DNA of 49,203 bases from assembly GCF_013155395.1 (NCBI RefSeq), contig NZ_JABJWC010000024.1, positions 1-49,203 on the forward strand, in the 5' to 3' direction. The position numbers were made by a program, and so were the translations under genes. The notes under the pieces were generated by a model that made no database searches, had not been told where the DNA came from, and worked only from the letters and a program-made list of their open reading frames with translations. The DNA comes from Komagataeibacter melomenusus. GTDB lineage: Bacteria; Pseudomonadota; Alphaproteobacteria; Acetobacterales; Acetobacteraceae. Positions 24,867 to 33,988 of the stretch are shown one piece after another. Every line of letters starts with the position of its first letter. Position 1 is the stretch's first letter.

Positions 24867-26648
24867 TTATTCGCCCACCGCCGCGCCGGACTGGTGGCGC
24901 AGGTCGGCCCCGCCATAGTAACGCGCCTGCCCCACCCTGCCGATGCGCGGGCCACCGACGAGAATGCTCTCGGCAACGCCCCAGGGCGCATGTTCCTCAA
25001 TTCTGTAGCCCTCATGGGTGAGCGTGCGGATGACTGCGGGCGAGAGCGCGCCATGCTCCACCTGCACTACATCGGGCTGCCACTGCTCATGGATGCGCGG
25101 CAGGTCGACCGCCTGCTGCACGTCAAGCCCGTAATCGACCATGCCGGTCAGCACCGAGAGGATGATGGTGGGAATGCGCGAGCCACCGGGGCTGCCCAGC
25201 ACCATAAAGGGCTGGCCATCATGCGACACAATGGTCGGCGCCATGGAGGAAAGCGGCGTCTTGCCGGGGGCTATGGCATTGGCCTGGCTGCCCACGATGC
25301 CGAACATGTTCGGCTCGCCCGGCCGGGTGGCGAAATCATCCATCTCGTCATTCATGACCACGCCGGTGCGGCCCGCCACCACGCCCGCGCCGAACCAGCC
25401 ATTGAGCGTATAGGTCACCGCCACCGTCATGCCGGACTGGTCGGCGATGGAGTAGTGGGTGGTTTCCTCCTTCTCGCCTTCCGGCTGGCCGGGGCGCAGG
25501 CTGGCGGAGGAAACGGCATGGTTGAGCGGCAGGTACTGGCGCACCTGGGCTGCGTAGGCGGGGTCCGTCAGGTGCGCGATCGGGTTGTTGACGAAGGCGG
25601 GGTCGCCCAGGTCCTGCCGGTCGGCATAGGCGTGGCGCATGGCCTCGACCTCACGCTGCACGCCTGCGGCCGTGTGCAGCCCGAGCGCATGCATGTCATA
25701 GCCCGACAGGATGTTGAGCATCTCGCACAGCGCCACGCCGCCACCGCTCGGCGGGGGGGCCGTGTCGATATGGTAGCCGCGATACTCGCAGGTCAGCGGC
25801 GCCATCATGCGGGTGTGGTAGCTGGTAAAATCCTTGCGCGACAGGATGCCGCCGCCCTTCTGGCTGCTTTTTACGATCTCTTTCGCCACCGGCCCTTCAT
25901 AAAAGCCGCTGGCCCCCTTGCGGGCGATCCGCTCGAGCGTGCGGGCCAGGTCAGGCTGCACCAGCCGCTCGCCCGCCATGAGGGGCGTGCCATCGGGGTG
26001 CAGGAAGATCTTGCTGGCGTAAGCATCCTTGGCAAAAGCCGCCGTGGACGTATGCAGCAGGTCGACATCGCTGGGCTTGAGGATGAAGCCGTCACGCGCC
26101 AGCGTTATGGCAGGGGCCATCACATCCGCGCGCGACAGCTTGCCCCACCTGTCATGCACTTCTTCCAGCCCCGCCACGGTGCCGGGAACGGCCACGGCCT
26201 TCCACCCCTTGGTGGAGGCCCCGGCAATGACATGGCCCGCCGCATCCTGATACAGGGTGGCCGTGGCCGCACCCGGCGCATGCTCGCGGAAATCGATGAA
26301 GGTCGCCTGTCCGTCCGGCTGGCGCAGGGTCATGAACCCCCCGCCGCCGATATTGCCCGCCGCGGGGTAGACCACCGCCATGGCATAGCCCACCGCCACG
26401 GCGGCATCGACCGCGTTGCCGCCGCGCGCAAGGATGTCAGCGCCCACATGGGCTGCAAGGTCCTGTGCCACGACCACCATGCCATTGCGCCCCGGCGTGG
26501 GGGCCATGCCGATGGCCTGGCCGCCCGGCGTGTTCTCGAATGCCAGCGGGTCCACGACCGCGGCCTGCCCCGCCACCGGCAGGGCGGCGACAAGGCATGA
26601 AAGAAGGAGCGCGCGGGCGTGCGGGCCACGGGCAGAAGGCATGGGCAT
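24867..26648 (-). CDS. ggt: Gamma-glutamyltransferase (periplasmic, self-processing)
   Basis: Hydrolyses or transfers the gamma-glutamyl group of glutathione and related amides in the periplasm. The 593-residue precursor has a signal peptide (cleavage near GQAAV, residue 29). The processing nucleophile is Thr397 in EETTHYS, splitting a large and a small subunit. GGNAVDAAVA (77-86), NIGGGGFM, the TAPPPSGGG loop, and GSPGGSRIP with substrate-binding residues are present. ATG 26648 gives 593 residues; ATG 26642 has a better-spaced AAGGA site, so the true start may be two codons later. It is preceded on the same strand by map, 28 bases away. Confidence 0.95.
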   Translation of the reverse strand: MPMPSARGPHARALLLSCLVAALPVAGQAAVVDPLAFENTPGGQAIGMAPTPGRNGMVVVAQDLAAHVGADILARGGNAVDAAVAVGYAMAVVYPAAGNIGGGGFMTLRQPDGQATFIDFREHAPGAATATLYQDAAGHVIAGASTKGWKAVAVPGTVAGLEEVHDRWGKLSRADVMAPAITLARDGFILKPSDVDLLHTSTAAFAKDAYASKIFLHPDGTPLMAGERLVQPDLARTLERIARKGASGFYEGPVAKEIVKSSQKGGGILSRKDFTSYHTRMMAPLTCEYRGYHIDTAPPPSGGGVALCEMLNILSGYDMHALGLHTAAGVQREVEAMRHAYADRQDLGDPAFVNNPIAHLTDPAYAAQVRQYLPLNHAVSSASLRPGQPEGEKEETTHYSIADQSGMTVAVTYTLNGWFGAGVVAGRTGVVMNDEMDDFATRPGEPNMFGIVGSQANAIAPGKTPLSSMAPTIVSHDGQPFMVLGSPGGSRIPTIILSVLTGMVDYGLDVQQAVDLPRIHEQWQPDVVQVEHGALSPAVIRTLTHEGYRIEEHAPWGVAESILVGGPRIGRVGQARYYGGADLRHQSGAAVGE

Positions 26649-26676
26649 TTCCTTTATCGGTCTTGTGGGCGGCGCA

Positions 26677-27483
26677 TCACGCCTGTGTATAGGGCGGGCA
26701 GGTATAGCCTGCGGGGGAGAGGGTGAAGACCTCGCACCCGTCTTCCGTCACCCCCATCATGTGCTCGAACTGGGCGGAGAGCGAACGGTCGCGCGTTACC
26801 GCCGTCCACCTGTCCTCGAGGATCTTCACGTCCGGGCGGCCGATATTGAGCATGGGCTCGATGGTGAAGAACATGCCCGGACGCAGTATCAGGTCAGCAT
26901 CGGGGCTGACGTAATGCAGCACGTTGGGCGCCGCGTGGAAGGTGCGCCCGATCCCATGCCCGCAGAAATCACGCACCACCGAAAAGCGCCGTTCCTCGGC
27001 ATAGGTCTGGATGACACGCCCGATATCATTGAGCGTGGCGCCGGGGCGCACGGCATCAATGGCCAGCATGAGGGATTCGTAGGTCGCCTCGATCAGCTTC
27101 TGCGCGCGCAGCTTGACCTTGCCCACGGTGTACATCCGGCTCGTATCACCGTACCAGCCATCCAGGATGACGGTCACGTCGATGTTGAGGATGTCCCCAT
27201 CCTTCAGCGTCTTTTCACCCGGAATGCCGTGGCAGACGACATGATTGATCGAGATGCAGCTCGAGGCCGGATAACCGCGATAGCCCAGCGTGGCGGGCAC
27301 CGCGCCATTGGCAATCATGTAATCATGAATGAGGCGGTCGAGTTCGCCCGTGGTGACCCCCTCGCGCACATGCGGGGTAATCATGTCGAGCGTGCGGGCG
27401 GCAAGCTGGCCTGCCGCCCGCATGCCCACGAAATCTTCTGGCGTGTGGATCTTTACCGCACCGCCGTGCATATCGCCTTCCAT
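26677..27483 (-). CDS. map: Type I methionine aminopeptidase
   Basis: Removes N-terminal Met in the cytosol using two metal ions. The five ligands are visible: Asp and Asp in NIDVTVILDGWYGDTSRMY, His in GHGIGRTFH, Glu in FFTIEPML and Glu in AQFEHMM. CISINHVVCHGIPG is also conserved. ATG 27483 is chosen because AGGAAAGG lies eight bases upstream; it gives 268 residues, the usual size. In-frame starts at 27504 and 27471 are less well placed. It precedes ggt by 28 bases. Confidence 0.95.
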   Translation of the reverse strand: MEGDMHGGAVKIHTPEDFVGMRAAGQLAARTLDMITPHVREGVTTGELDRLIHDYMIANGAVPATLGYRGYPASSCISINHVVCHGIPGEKTLKDGDILNIDVTVILDGWYGDTSRMYTVGKVKLRAQKLIEATYESLMLAIDAVRPGATLNDIGRVIQTYAEERRFSVVRDFCGHGIGRTFHAAPNVLHYVSPDADLILRPGMFFTIEPMLNIGRPDVKILEDRWTAVTRDRSLSAQFEHMMGVTEDGCEVFTLSPAGYTCPPYTQA

Positions 27484-27620
27484 GCCGCTAACCTTTCCTG
27501 TCATCTGTGCATGACCACCCGCCCGCAGTCATGAGAGGGACAACAGGAACACGCCTGACCCGCCTGCCAGCCGCGCCGGATGGATAATCGTGCCTTCTAT
27601 ACCCTGCCCGGCGCGTGCTG

Positions 27621-28742
27621 TCAGCTTCGTGACTTGGCGCGCGCATGCGTGGCGTGCGCCACATGCCCCATGCTGACCAGATGCACATGCGCCCGCACGG
27701 GCGCGGGGTGCACGTGCACCACCGTGCCATGCCCGCGCCGGATACGGGTGTACGAGGCGGGAATGGCCGGGGCCTCGGCCACTTCATCCGCCGTCGTGGC
27801 CCGCAGGCGGGCGGAGGCCAGCGTCAGGCCATGACGGCCCGCGGCAGACCGGCCACCCGCACGCGCAAGCAGCAGCGGCCGCGTGGCGGGACGGGCCACG
27901 GGGGCCACGCCCTCGGCCTCGAAGCTGCTGTCGAGCAGGGCGGCCATGGTGGTGTTGCGCCGTGTGTTGGACTTCGCCCCCATCACCACGCCGATCAGGC
28001 GCACGTTGTCACGCACGGCGGAGGTGACGAGGTTATGCCCCGCCTCATCCGTATAGCCGGTCTTGAGGCCATCGGCACCGGGATAGGCACCAAGCATGGG
28101 GTCATGGTTGGGCACTTCGCGCCCGTGGAAATAGAAGCCCGGCACCGCGAAGTAATGGTAGTACTCGCCATAATCCATGATCAGGTGGCGCGCCAGGGTG
28201 GCGAGGTCACGCGCCGATGTCATCTGCTCGGGGTTGGGCAGGCCGGATGCGTTGCGGAACACCGTGTCATACATGCCAAGCCTGCCGGCCTCGCGCGTCA
28301 TCATCGCGGCGAAGCGGGTCTCGTCGCCCCCGCCAAGGAACTCGCCCAGCGCGCAGGCCGCGTCATTGGCGGATTTGGTAACGAGCGCGAGCACCGCCTG
28401 CTCCACCGTAAGCTGCGAGCCCGGACGCAGGCCAAGCTTGGAGGGTTCCATCGAGGCGGCGTGGACCGAAACCGGCATTTCCTGATTAAATGCAACCTGC
28501 CCCGTGCGCACGGCCTTGAAAGCAAGGTACAGCGTCATCAGCTTGGTCAGGCTGGCGGGATAGCGGCGCAGGTCCGAATCCTGCTGCGACAGCACGGCCC
28601 CGGTGCGGGCATCGACCACGATGGAACTGACCTGCCCCACATACTGCGCCCTTGCGGCATGCATGCCCCCAAGGCCGACGCACAGCCCCACGGTTGCAGT
28701 GACCCTGAGGCGGGAAAAACGTGTAGCGGATAAACGGCTCAT
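27621..28742 (-). CDS. D-alanyl-D-alanine carboxypeptidase (S11, DacA type)
   Basis: A periplasmic penicillin-binding protein that trims the terminal D-Ala of peptidoglycan stems. The 373-residue product has a signal peptide ending ARAQ (about 33) and the three active-site motifs SLTK (Ser64, Lys67), SAN (124-126) and KTG (227-229). ATG 28742 begins MSRLSATRFSR; in-frame starts upstream lie in non-conserved sequence. Instead of the usual C-terminal amphipathic anchor, the tail is rich in Ala/Arg, then His and Val (VVHVHPAPVRAHVHLVSMGH) and ends RAKSRS. The gene is divergent from clpS. Confidence 0.93.
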   Translation of the reverse strand: MSRLSATRFSRLRVTATVGLCVGLGGMHAARAQYVGQVSSIVVDARTGAVLSQQDSDLRRYPASLTKLMTLYLAFKAVRTGQVAFNQEMPVSVHAASMEPSKLGLRPGSQLTVEQAVLALVTKSANDAACALGEFLGGGDETRFAAMMTREAGRLGMYDTVFRNASGLPNPEQMTSARDLATLARHLIMDYGEYYHYFAVPGFYFHGREVPNHDPMLGAYPGADGLKTGYTDEAGHNLVTSAVRDNVRLIGVVMGAKSNTRRNTTMAALLDSSFEAEGVAPVARPATRPLLLARAGGRSAAGRHGLTLASARLRATTADEVAEAPAIPASYTRIRRGHGTVVHVHPAPVRAHVHLVSMGHVAHATHARAKSRS

Positions 28743-29002
28743 GGGATGGCGAAACCTGCGCGTGCAATGATCATCATACGGCTTCGGGCGCGCGGGGGTG
28801 ACCCGCCACCCCTCCATCCATTCACGGGTTGCTTGGCTGCAACCATTCTAAAAGAAAGGTTTTCTATTCGTCCAGAGCGTATTTATAACCTTGCCACTCC
28901 ATAAACGGGGCGGCACACGGATCACGGGAGATGCAAAAAAATCCCCGCGCCCCGGCGCTCGCCCCTTTCAACCGGCGGCAAAGTTCCAATATGGTACCTG
29001 TC

Positions 29003-29434
29003 ATGTCTGCTATTGCTCAAGCTTCCCTGCCCCACGCCGCGCGCCCACCCTGCGCGGACAGTCCGCGCCCGCATGGGCATGGCGGCAATACGCCCCCACG
29101 CCGTAACGGCGGGCAGGACTCGCCACCGGGCAATGATGACGGCATGATCGACGTGGTCATCCGCACCCGGCCACAGACCCGCAAGCCGGCGATGTACAAG
29201 GTGCTGATGCTCAATGATGACTACACGCCCATGGAATTCGTGGTGCATGTGCTCGAGCGCTTTTTCCAGAAAAACCGCGAGGAAGCGACCGACATCATGC
29301 TCCATGTTCACAAACGTGGGGTAGGCGTGTGCGGGGTCTTTACGTACGAGGTTGCCGAAACCAAGGTAACACAGGTGATGGACCTCGCGCGCCAGAACCA
29401 GCACCCGCTGCAATGCACGATTGAAAAGGACTGA
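29003..29434 (+). CDS. clpS: ClpA adaptor ClpS
   Basis: ClpS recognises N-degron residues (including those made by Aat) and passes substrates to ClpA. The core from about residue 64 contains [20 protein letters not shown] with the Asn71-Asp72-Asp73 pocket residues, [17 protein letters not shown] with the conserved His residues, and [12 protein letters not shown] 29003 gives 143 residues with a roughly 48-residue His/Pro/Gly-rich, disordered-looking extension ahead of the core; many ClpS proteins are about 105-115 residues. ATG 28991 (MVPVM) and 28931 are other possible starts; none has a strong ribosome site. Confidence 0.9.
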   Translation: MSAIAQASLPHAARPPCADSPRPHGHGGNTPPRRNGGQDSPPGNDDGMIDVVIRTRPQTRKPAMYKVLMLNDDYTPMEFVVHVLERFFQKNREEATDIMLHVHKRGVGVCGVFTYEVAETKVTQVMDLARQNQHPLQCTIEKD

Positions 29435-29595
29435 GCCCACGAGCAAGCGCATCTTCCCGCCCCCGTCGCGATCCGATCGCGTTCCATGGCATTTTGTGCT
29501 GGCATTTCCATCGCAACAGGGCAAGGATTGTCCTGGCTTACCGGTTATGATCTCCGGGGTCCTGGTGGCCCCTCTTGGAAAAGGAGCGTCTCGGC

Positions 29596-31926
29596 ATGTT
29601 GTCACGTAATCTTGAACAGACGCTTCACCGTGCGCTGACACTCGCTGGCGACCGCCGGCACGAATACGCAACGCTTGAACACCTCCTGCTCGCACTGATC
29701 GACGACCCTGATGCCGTAACGGTATTCCGCGCCTGCGGGGTCGACCTGAACAAGCTGCGCACCGACCTGACCGACTTCCTCGACAAGGACCTCGCGGGCC
29801 TCGCGGCCGACCGCACCGTCGACCCCAAGCCCACCGCCGCCTTCCAGCGCGTGATCCAGCGCGCGGCCATTCACGTGCAGTCCACCGGGCGTGATGAGGT
29901 AACCGGCGCCAACGTGCTCGTGGCCCTGTTTGCCGAGCGCGAGAGCCATGCCGTGTACTTCCTGCAGTTGCAGGACATGACGCGGCTTGATGCGGTCAAC
30001 TTCATCTCGCACGGCATTGCCAAGGCGCCCGACCGCTCGACGCGCCGCCCGGTTGCGGGCAGCCCGCCCGAAGGCGGCGAGAGCGAGGAACGCGGCAAGG
30101 CCGGGCAGAAGAACCAGGATGCGCTCTCCACCTACTGCACCAACCTCAATGACAAGGCGCAGGAAGGCAAGGTCGACCCGCTGATCGGCCGCGACTCTGA
30201 AATCGAGCGCACGATCCAGATCCTGTGCCGCCGCACCAAGAACAACCCGCTTTACGTGGGCGACCCCGGCGTGGGCAAGACCGCCATTGCCGAGGGGCTG
30301 GCCAAGCGTATCGTTGAAGGCGACGTGCCTGAAGTGCTGCTCAACGCCACCATCTACTCGCTCGACATGGGCGCGCTGCTGGCGGGCACCCGCTACCGCG
30401 GCGACTTCGAGGAACGGCTGAAGGCGGTCGTGACCGAACTCGACAACAATCCCGGCTCGATCCTGTTCATTGACGAGATCCATACCGTTATTGGCGCGGG
30501 TGCGACCTCGGGCGGGGCGATGGATGCCTCCAACCTGCTCAAGCCCGCGCTTGCCGCCGGCACGCTGCGCTGCATGGGGTCCACCACCTACAAGGAATAC
30601 CGCCAGCACTTCGAGAAGGACCGTGCGCTGGTGCGCCGGTTCCAGAAGATCGACGTGGCGGAGCCTTCGGTCGAGGATGCGGTCAAGATCCTGCGCGGGC
30701 TCAAGGTCAATTACGAGAAGCACCACAAGGTGCGCTACACCGATGATGCGATCCGTGGGGCGGTGGAACTGGCCGCCAAATACATCCACGACCGCAAGCT
30801 GCCCGACAAGGCCATCGACGTGATTGACGAGGTTGGCGCCTCGCGCATGCTGGTGCCCGAGAACCGCCGCCGCAAGACCGTGACGCTGAAGGATGTGGAA
30901 GACATCGTGGCGAAGATCGCCCGCATCCCGCCCAAGAGCGTCTCGTCGGACGACAAGGAAACCCTGCGTTCGCTCGAGCGTGACCTCAAGGGCATGGTGT
31001 ACGGCCAGGACAAGGCGATCGAGGCGCTGACGGCCGCGATCAAGCTGTCCCGCGCGGGCCTGCGCGACCCGGAAAAGCCGATTGGCAACTACCTCTTCTC
31101 CGGCCCCACCGGCGTGGGCAAGACGGAAGTGGCCAAGCAGCTTGCGGCAACGCTGGGTATCGAACTGATCCGCTTCGACATGTCGGAATACATGGAGCGG
31201 CATTCGATCTCGCGGCTGATCGGCGCGCCGCCGGGCTATGTCGGCTTTGACCAGGGCGGCCTGCTGACCGATGCCATCGACCAGCACCCGCATGCGGTCC
31301 TGCTGCTTGATGAGATCGAGAAGGCGCATCAGGACCTGTATAACGTGCTGCTGCAGGTGATGGACCACGGGCGGCTGACCGACCACAACGGCAAGACGGT
31401 CGATTTCCGCAACGTGGTGCTGATCATGACCACCAATGCAGGGGCCGCCGACCTGAGCAAGGAGGCCATCGGCTTTGGCCGCACCAGTCGCGAAGGCGAG
31501 GACGAGGATGCGATCAAGCGCCTGTTCACGCCGGAGTTCCGCAACCGGCTTGATGCGATCATCCCGTTTGCCAACCTGTCGCCGCATGTGGTGGACCGGG
31601 TGGTGGAGAAGTTCATCTTCCAGCTTGAGGCCCAACTGGCTGATCGCAACGTGATGATCGAGATCTCGTCCGCCGCGCGTGAATGGCTGGCTGAACGTGG
31701 TTACGACCGCCTGTATGGCGCGCGCCCCCTGGGCCGTGTCATTCAGGAGAACATCAAGAAGCCGCTGGCCGAGGAACTATTGTTCGGCAAGCTGACCAAG
31801 GGCGGGGTGGCCAAGATCACGCTCAAGGATGGCAAGCTCGACTTTGAATACATCTCGCAGGCGGAAAACGATTCTCCCGAAGGCGATGAAGGCGACAGCA
31901 CCCGCGAAGCCGAAGCCGCTGACTGA
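29596..31926 (+). CDS. clpA: ATP-dependent Clp protease ATP-binding subunit ClpA
   Basis: The unfoldase that feeds ClpP, with substrates from ClpS. ATG 29596, nine bases behind AAAGGAG, gives 776 residues; a TTG 21 bases upstream is less likely. An N-domain with two Clp repeats (1-140) is followed by AAA1 with Walker [10 protein letters not shown] (222-230) and Walker B ILFIDEIH, then AAA2 with Walker [10 protein letters not shown] (about 503-511), [10 protein letters not shown], and the IGF-type loop [12 protein letters not shown] that docks ClpP. clpS lies 161 bases upstream on the same strand. clpP is not in this window. Confidence 0.97.
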   Translation: MLSRNLEQTLHRALTLAGDRRHEYATLEHLLLALIDDPDAVTVFRACGVDLNKLRTDLTDFLDKDLAGLAADRTVDPKPTAAFQRVIQRAAIHVQSTGRDEVTGANVLVALFAERESHAVYFLQLQDMTRLDAVNFISHGIAKAPDRSTRRPVAGSPPEGGESEERGKAGQKNQDALSTYCTNLNDKAQEGKVDPLIGRDSEIERTIQILCRRTKNNPLYVGDPGVGKTAIAEGLAKRIVEGDVPEVLLNATIYSLDMGALLAGTRYRGDFEERLKAVVTELDNNPGSILFIDEIHTVIGAGATSGGAMDASNLLKPALAAGTLRCMGSTTYKEYRQHFEKDRALVRRFQKIDVAEPSVEDAVKILRGLKVNYEKHHKVRYTDDAIRGAVELAAKYIHDRKLPDKAIDVIDEVGASRMLVPENRRRKTVTLKDVEDIVAKIARIPPKSVSSDDKETLRSLERDLKGMVYGQDKAIEALTAAIKLSRAGLRDPEKPIGNYLFSGPTGVGKTEVAKQLAATLGIELIRFDMSEYMERHSISRLIGAPPGYVGFDQGGLLTDAIDQHPHAVLLLDEIEKAHQDLYNVLLQVMDHGRLTDHNGKTVDFRNVVLIMTTNAGAADLSKEAIGFGRTSREGEDEDAIKRLFTPEFRNRLDAIIPFANLSPHVVDRVVEKFIFQLEAQLADRNVMIEISSAAREWLAERGYDRLYGARPLGRVIQENIKKPLAEELLFGKLTKGGVAKITLKDGKLDFEYISQAENDSPEGDEGDSTREAEAAD

Positions 31927-31952
31927 CGGTAATCCGCGCAACCCGAAACAGG

Positions 31953-31983
31953 AACAGGAGCCAGAAATGGCTCCTGTTTTTTT
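31953..31983 (+). terminator. Intrinsic terminator after clpA
   Basis: A 10-base-pair stem AACAGGAGCC / GGCTCCTGTT (31953-31962 with 31969-31978), loop AGAAAT, running into a T-run to 31983. It starts 27 bases after the clpA stop and precedes the ynfA-like gene on the same strand. Confidence 0.9.
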
Positions 31984-32032
31984 AGGAACGACTTAAAGAA
32001 CAATATCTGATTTTTTTTCTCGTAAGGACGCC

Positions 32033-32362
32033 ATGCTTACCGCCGCCATCTACATTCCCGCAGCGTTTGCCGAGATTGGTGGCTGCTTCTGTTTCTGGGC
32101 CTGGATGCGCCTTGGCCGCTCGCCGCTGGTACTGGTACCGGGCTGCCTGTCGCTGGTGGTGTTTGCGTGGCTGCTGACCTTCAGCCCCGCCGATAATGCG
32201 GGGCGGGCCTATGCCATTTATGGCGGCGTGTACATCGTGGCCAGCCTGGTGTGGTCCTGGCTGGTCGAAGGCCTGCCACCTGACAGGTGGGACATACTTG
32301 GCGCTGCCATCTGCCTTGCCGGCGCGGGGCTGATCCTGCTTGCCCCGCGCGCCCATCCTTGA
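32033..32362 (+). CDS. YnfA family (UPF0060) small membrane protein
   Basis: A 109-residue inner-membrane protein with four hydrophobic segments. Family signatures are [16 protein letters not shown] near the N-terminus, [19 protein letters not shown] and [19 protein letters not shown]. YnfA proteins belong to the SMR-like/DMT-like group; transport has been proposed for some members, but the role here is unknown. ATG 32033 follows AAGGA by five bases. Confidence 0.92.
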   Translation: MLTAAIYIPAAFAEIGGCFCFWAWMRLGRSPLVLVPGCLSLVVFAWLLTFSPADNAGRAYAIYGGVYIVASLVWSWLVEGLPPDRWDILGAAICLAGAGLILLAPRAHP

Positions 32363-32363
32363 C

Positions 32364-32418
32364 AAAAGCTTCGTCAGGCATGCCGCCTTTTTGAAAAAAG
32401 GCGGCACCCAGAAACTTT
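32364..32418 (+). repeat. Dispersed twin-hairpin repeat, copy D (5' part lost)
   Basis: Only the end of hairpin 1 survives (AAAAGCTTC, from 32364), then a linker and an intact hairpin GCCGCC-T5-G-A6-GGCGGC (32382-32405), and the arm ACCCAGAAACTTTT. Plus orientation. It lies between convergent genes ending at 32362 and 32430. It can still form one strong hairpin. Confidence 0.75.
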
Positions 32419-32429
32419 TATCAATGTAG

Positions 32430-33002
32430 TTACTGGTAACGGGTGCCGTTGACGCTCACGTAACCCTCAACCGGCCAGCTCTTGCCGGTGCCGTGATGGG
32501 TCCAGTCAATGCCTTGGCTGCGGGCGTTGTCATAATAATAACGACCCAGCACATCGGCCTTGTCGCCCTTGGCCACCCACGGCCATGTGGGTGCGGACAT
32601 CCGATCCAGGTCCGACACGATGCGGATGGATACGCCGTGGCCGACATCAACATAAAAATATCCGTGCAGGCCGCTGCGCGTGCGCTTGGATGCCGAGACC
32701 GCGATGACCTGCCCGCATACATGCTCGACCCGGTCGGGGTGGGCTTCGCTGCTGCTGGCTTCCGCGGCCTGAAGGTCGGCAAGGAACTTGCCGTCATCGC
32801 AGGCCGCGGGCACGGGGCTGGCAATGGGCTGCGGGCGTGAACTGCTGCCCTCATACCCGCCTTGCGTGCCCTGCGTCTCATCACGCTCTTCATGCCGGTG
32901 GTGGTGGTGCCGCGCATGGGCGGGCGCAATGCCCCCCATCTGTAGCGCCACGACCGCCCCAAGCCCCATCATCACGCATCGCTGCCAGCGCATTGCCGCC
33001 AT
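32430..33002 (-). CDS. Exported DUF3465-like protein with His-rich N-terminus
   Basis: A 190-residue exported protein. ATG 33002 follows AAGGGAG by nine bases. The signal peptide ends near AHARH (about residue 28), directly followed by HHHHRHEER, a His cluster that could bind metal. A Ser/Pro-rich linker comes next. The C-terminal domain (CGQVIAV, HGYFYVDVG, IRIVSDLDR, KGDKADVLGRYYYD, and then IDWTHHGTG, VSVNGTRYQ) follows the DUF3465 pattern of a WTHH motif and a closing YQ. Function is unknown. It ends 12 bases after repeat copy D. Confidence 0.75.
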   Translation of the reverse strand: MAAMRWQRCVMMGLGAVVALQMGGIAPAHARHHHHRHEERDETQGTQGGYEGSSSRPQPIASPVPAACDDGKFLADLQAAEASSSEAHPDRVEHVCGQVIAVSASKRTRSGLHGYFYVDVGHGVSIRIVSDLDRMSAPTWPWVAKGDKADVLGRYYYDNARSQGIDWTHHGTGKSWPVEGYVSVNGTRYQ

Positions 33003-33059
33003 CTGAGTGTTCTCCCTTTTCAACAGATCACAATCTTTTGCGGCGCGCGGGCGGCGGCG

Positions 33060-33986
33060 TCAATGAACGGGGTTGCGCACGGGCCGGGGGGCTTCGGCCT
33101 CAAGCTGCCTGCGGGCCTTTTCCATATCCGCCTCCATGGCGGGGTCCATGGCGGGCATTTTCAGGTGCAGCTTCTCCAGCGCGTCGATGATCGCCTCGAT
33201 CACGACCAGGCGTGCGAACCATTTCTGGTCGGCGGGCACGACAAACCACGGCGCATCGGGGTGGGCCGTGTGGCGGATCGCCTCCTCATAGGCGTGCTGG
33301 TAGTCATCCCAGTACTGGCGCTCATGAATATCGGCTGGCGAGAATTTCCAGTTCTTGGCGCGGTGCTTGATGCGTTGCAAAAAGCGCAGGCGCTGCTCCT
33401 CCTTGGAAAGGTGCAGGAAGAACTTGAGCACGATCGTGCCCTGGCGCGCCATGTAGCGCTCGAAACTGCTGATGTCCTGGTAACGGTCCTCCCAGAAGGT
33501 GGGCTTGCGGCGCAGGCTCAGCGGCAGGCATTCGTGCTCGAGCAGTTCGGGGTGCACGCGGGTAACGAGCACTTCCTCATAATGGCTGCGGTTGAAAATG
33601 CCGATGCGCCCCGCGGCAGGCGCCACCATATGCTCGCGCCACAGATAGCCATGCGCGAGTTCGACCGGGCCGGGCTGCTTGAAGGACGAGACACTGACCC
33701 CCTGCGGGTTGATGCCCGACATGACATGCTTGATCACGCCATCCTTGCCGCCTGCATCAAGAGCCTGCAGCACGACCAGCACCGACCAGGTGTTGTTGGC
33801 ATAAAGCACGGCCTGCAGGTGCGCGAGGTAGCGGATACGTTCCTTGAGCAGCTGCTTGCCGGTTTTCTTGTCCAGCCCGCAGGCTTCTGCCGCCCGGGTG
33901 GGGCAGTCGGCAAGGGAGAACCCCTTGCCGTTATGCACGCTGAAGCGGCGTGCAAGCGTATTGGTGGTCGTTTTCTTGCGGGCCAT
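33060..33986 (-). CDS. Polyphosphate kinase 2 family protein (class III-like)
   Basis: Transfers phosphate between polyphosphate and a nucleoside phosphate in the cytosol. The 308-residue product has Walker A DAGGKDG (77-83), the SFKQPGPVELAHGYLW segment, the Walker B/lid FNRSHYEEVLVTRVHP (131-146) and ERYMARQGTIVLKFFLHLSKEEQ with the lid arginines. NPQGVSVSSFK resembles class III enzymes, which can phosphorylate AMP and ADP. ATG 33986 follows AAGGA by six bases. Its first bases overlap the end of the upstream SDR gene, so they are read together. Confidence 0.9.
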   Translation of the reverse strand: MARKKTTTNTLARRFSVHNGKGFSLADCPTRAAEACGLDKKTGKQLLKERIRYLAHLQAVLYANNTWSVLVVLQALDAGGKDGVIKHVMSGINPQGVSVSSFKQPGPVELAHGYLWREHMVAPAAGRIGIFNRSHYEEVLVTRVHPELLEHECLPLSLRRKPTFWEDRYQDISSFERYMARQGTIVLKFFLHLSKEEQRLRFLQRIKHRAKNWKFSPADIHERQYWDDYQHAYEEAIRHTAHPDAPWFVVPADQKWFARLVVIEAIIDALEKLHLKMPAMDPAMEADMEKARRQLEAEAPRPVRNPVH

Positions 33987-33988
33987 GC

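Noticed and set aside
23043-26600. Two long plus-strand frames across dnaX and ggt
   Set aside because: Shadow frames of high-GC genes; each conflicts with well-supported motifs on the minus strand.
28820-28930. Possible heat-shock (sigma 32) promoter upstream of clpS
   Set aside because: Only fragments of the -35 and -10 consensus are present, with wrong spacing.
29602-31635. Long minus-strand open frame across clpA
   Set aside because: Antisense shadow; ClpA motifs on the plus strand are complete.
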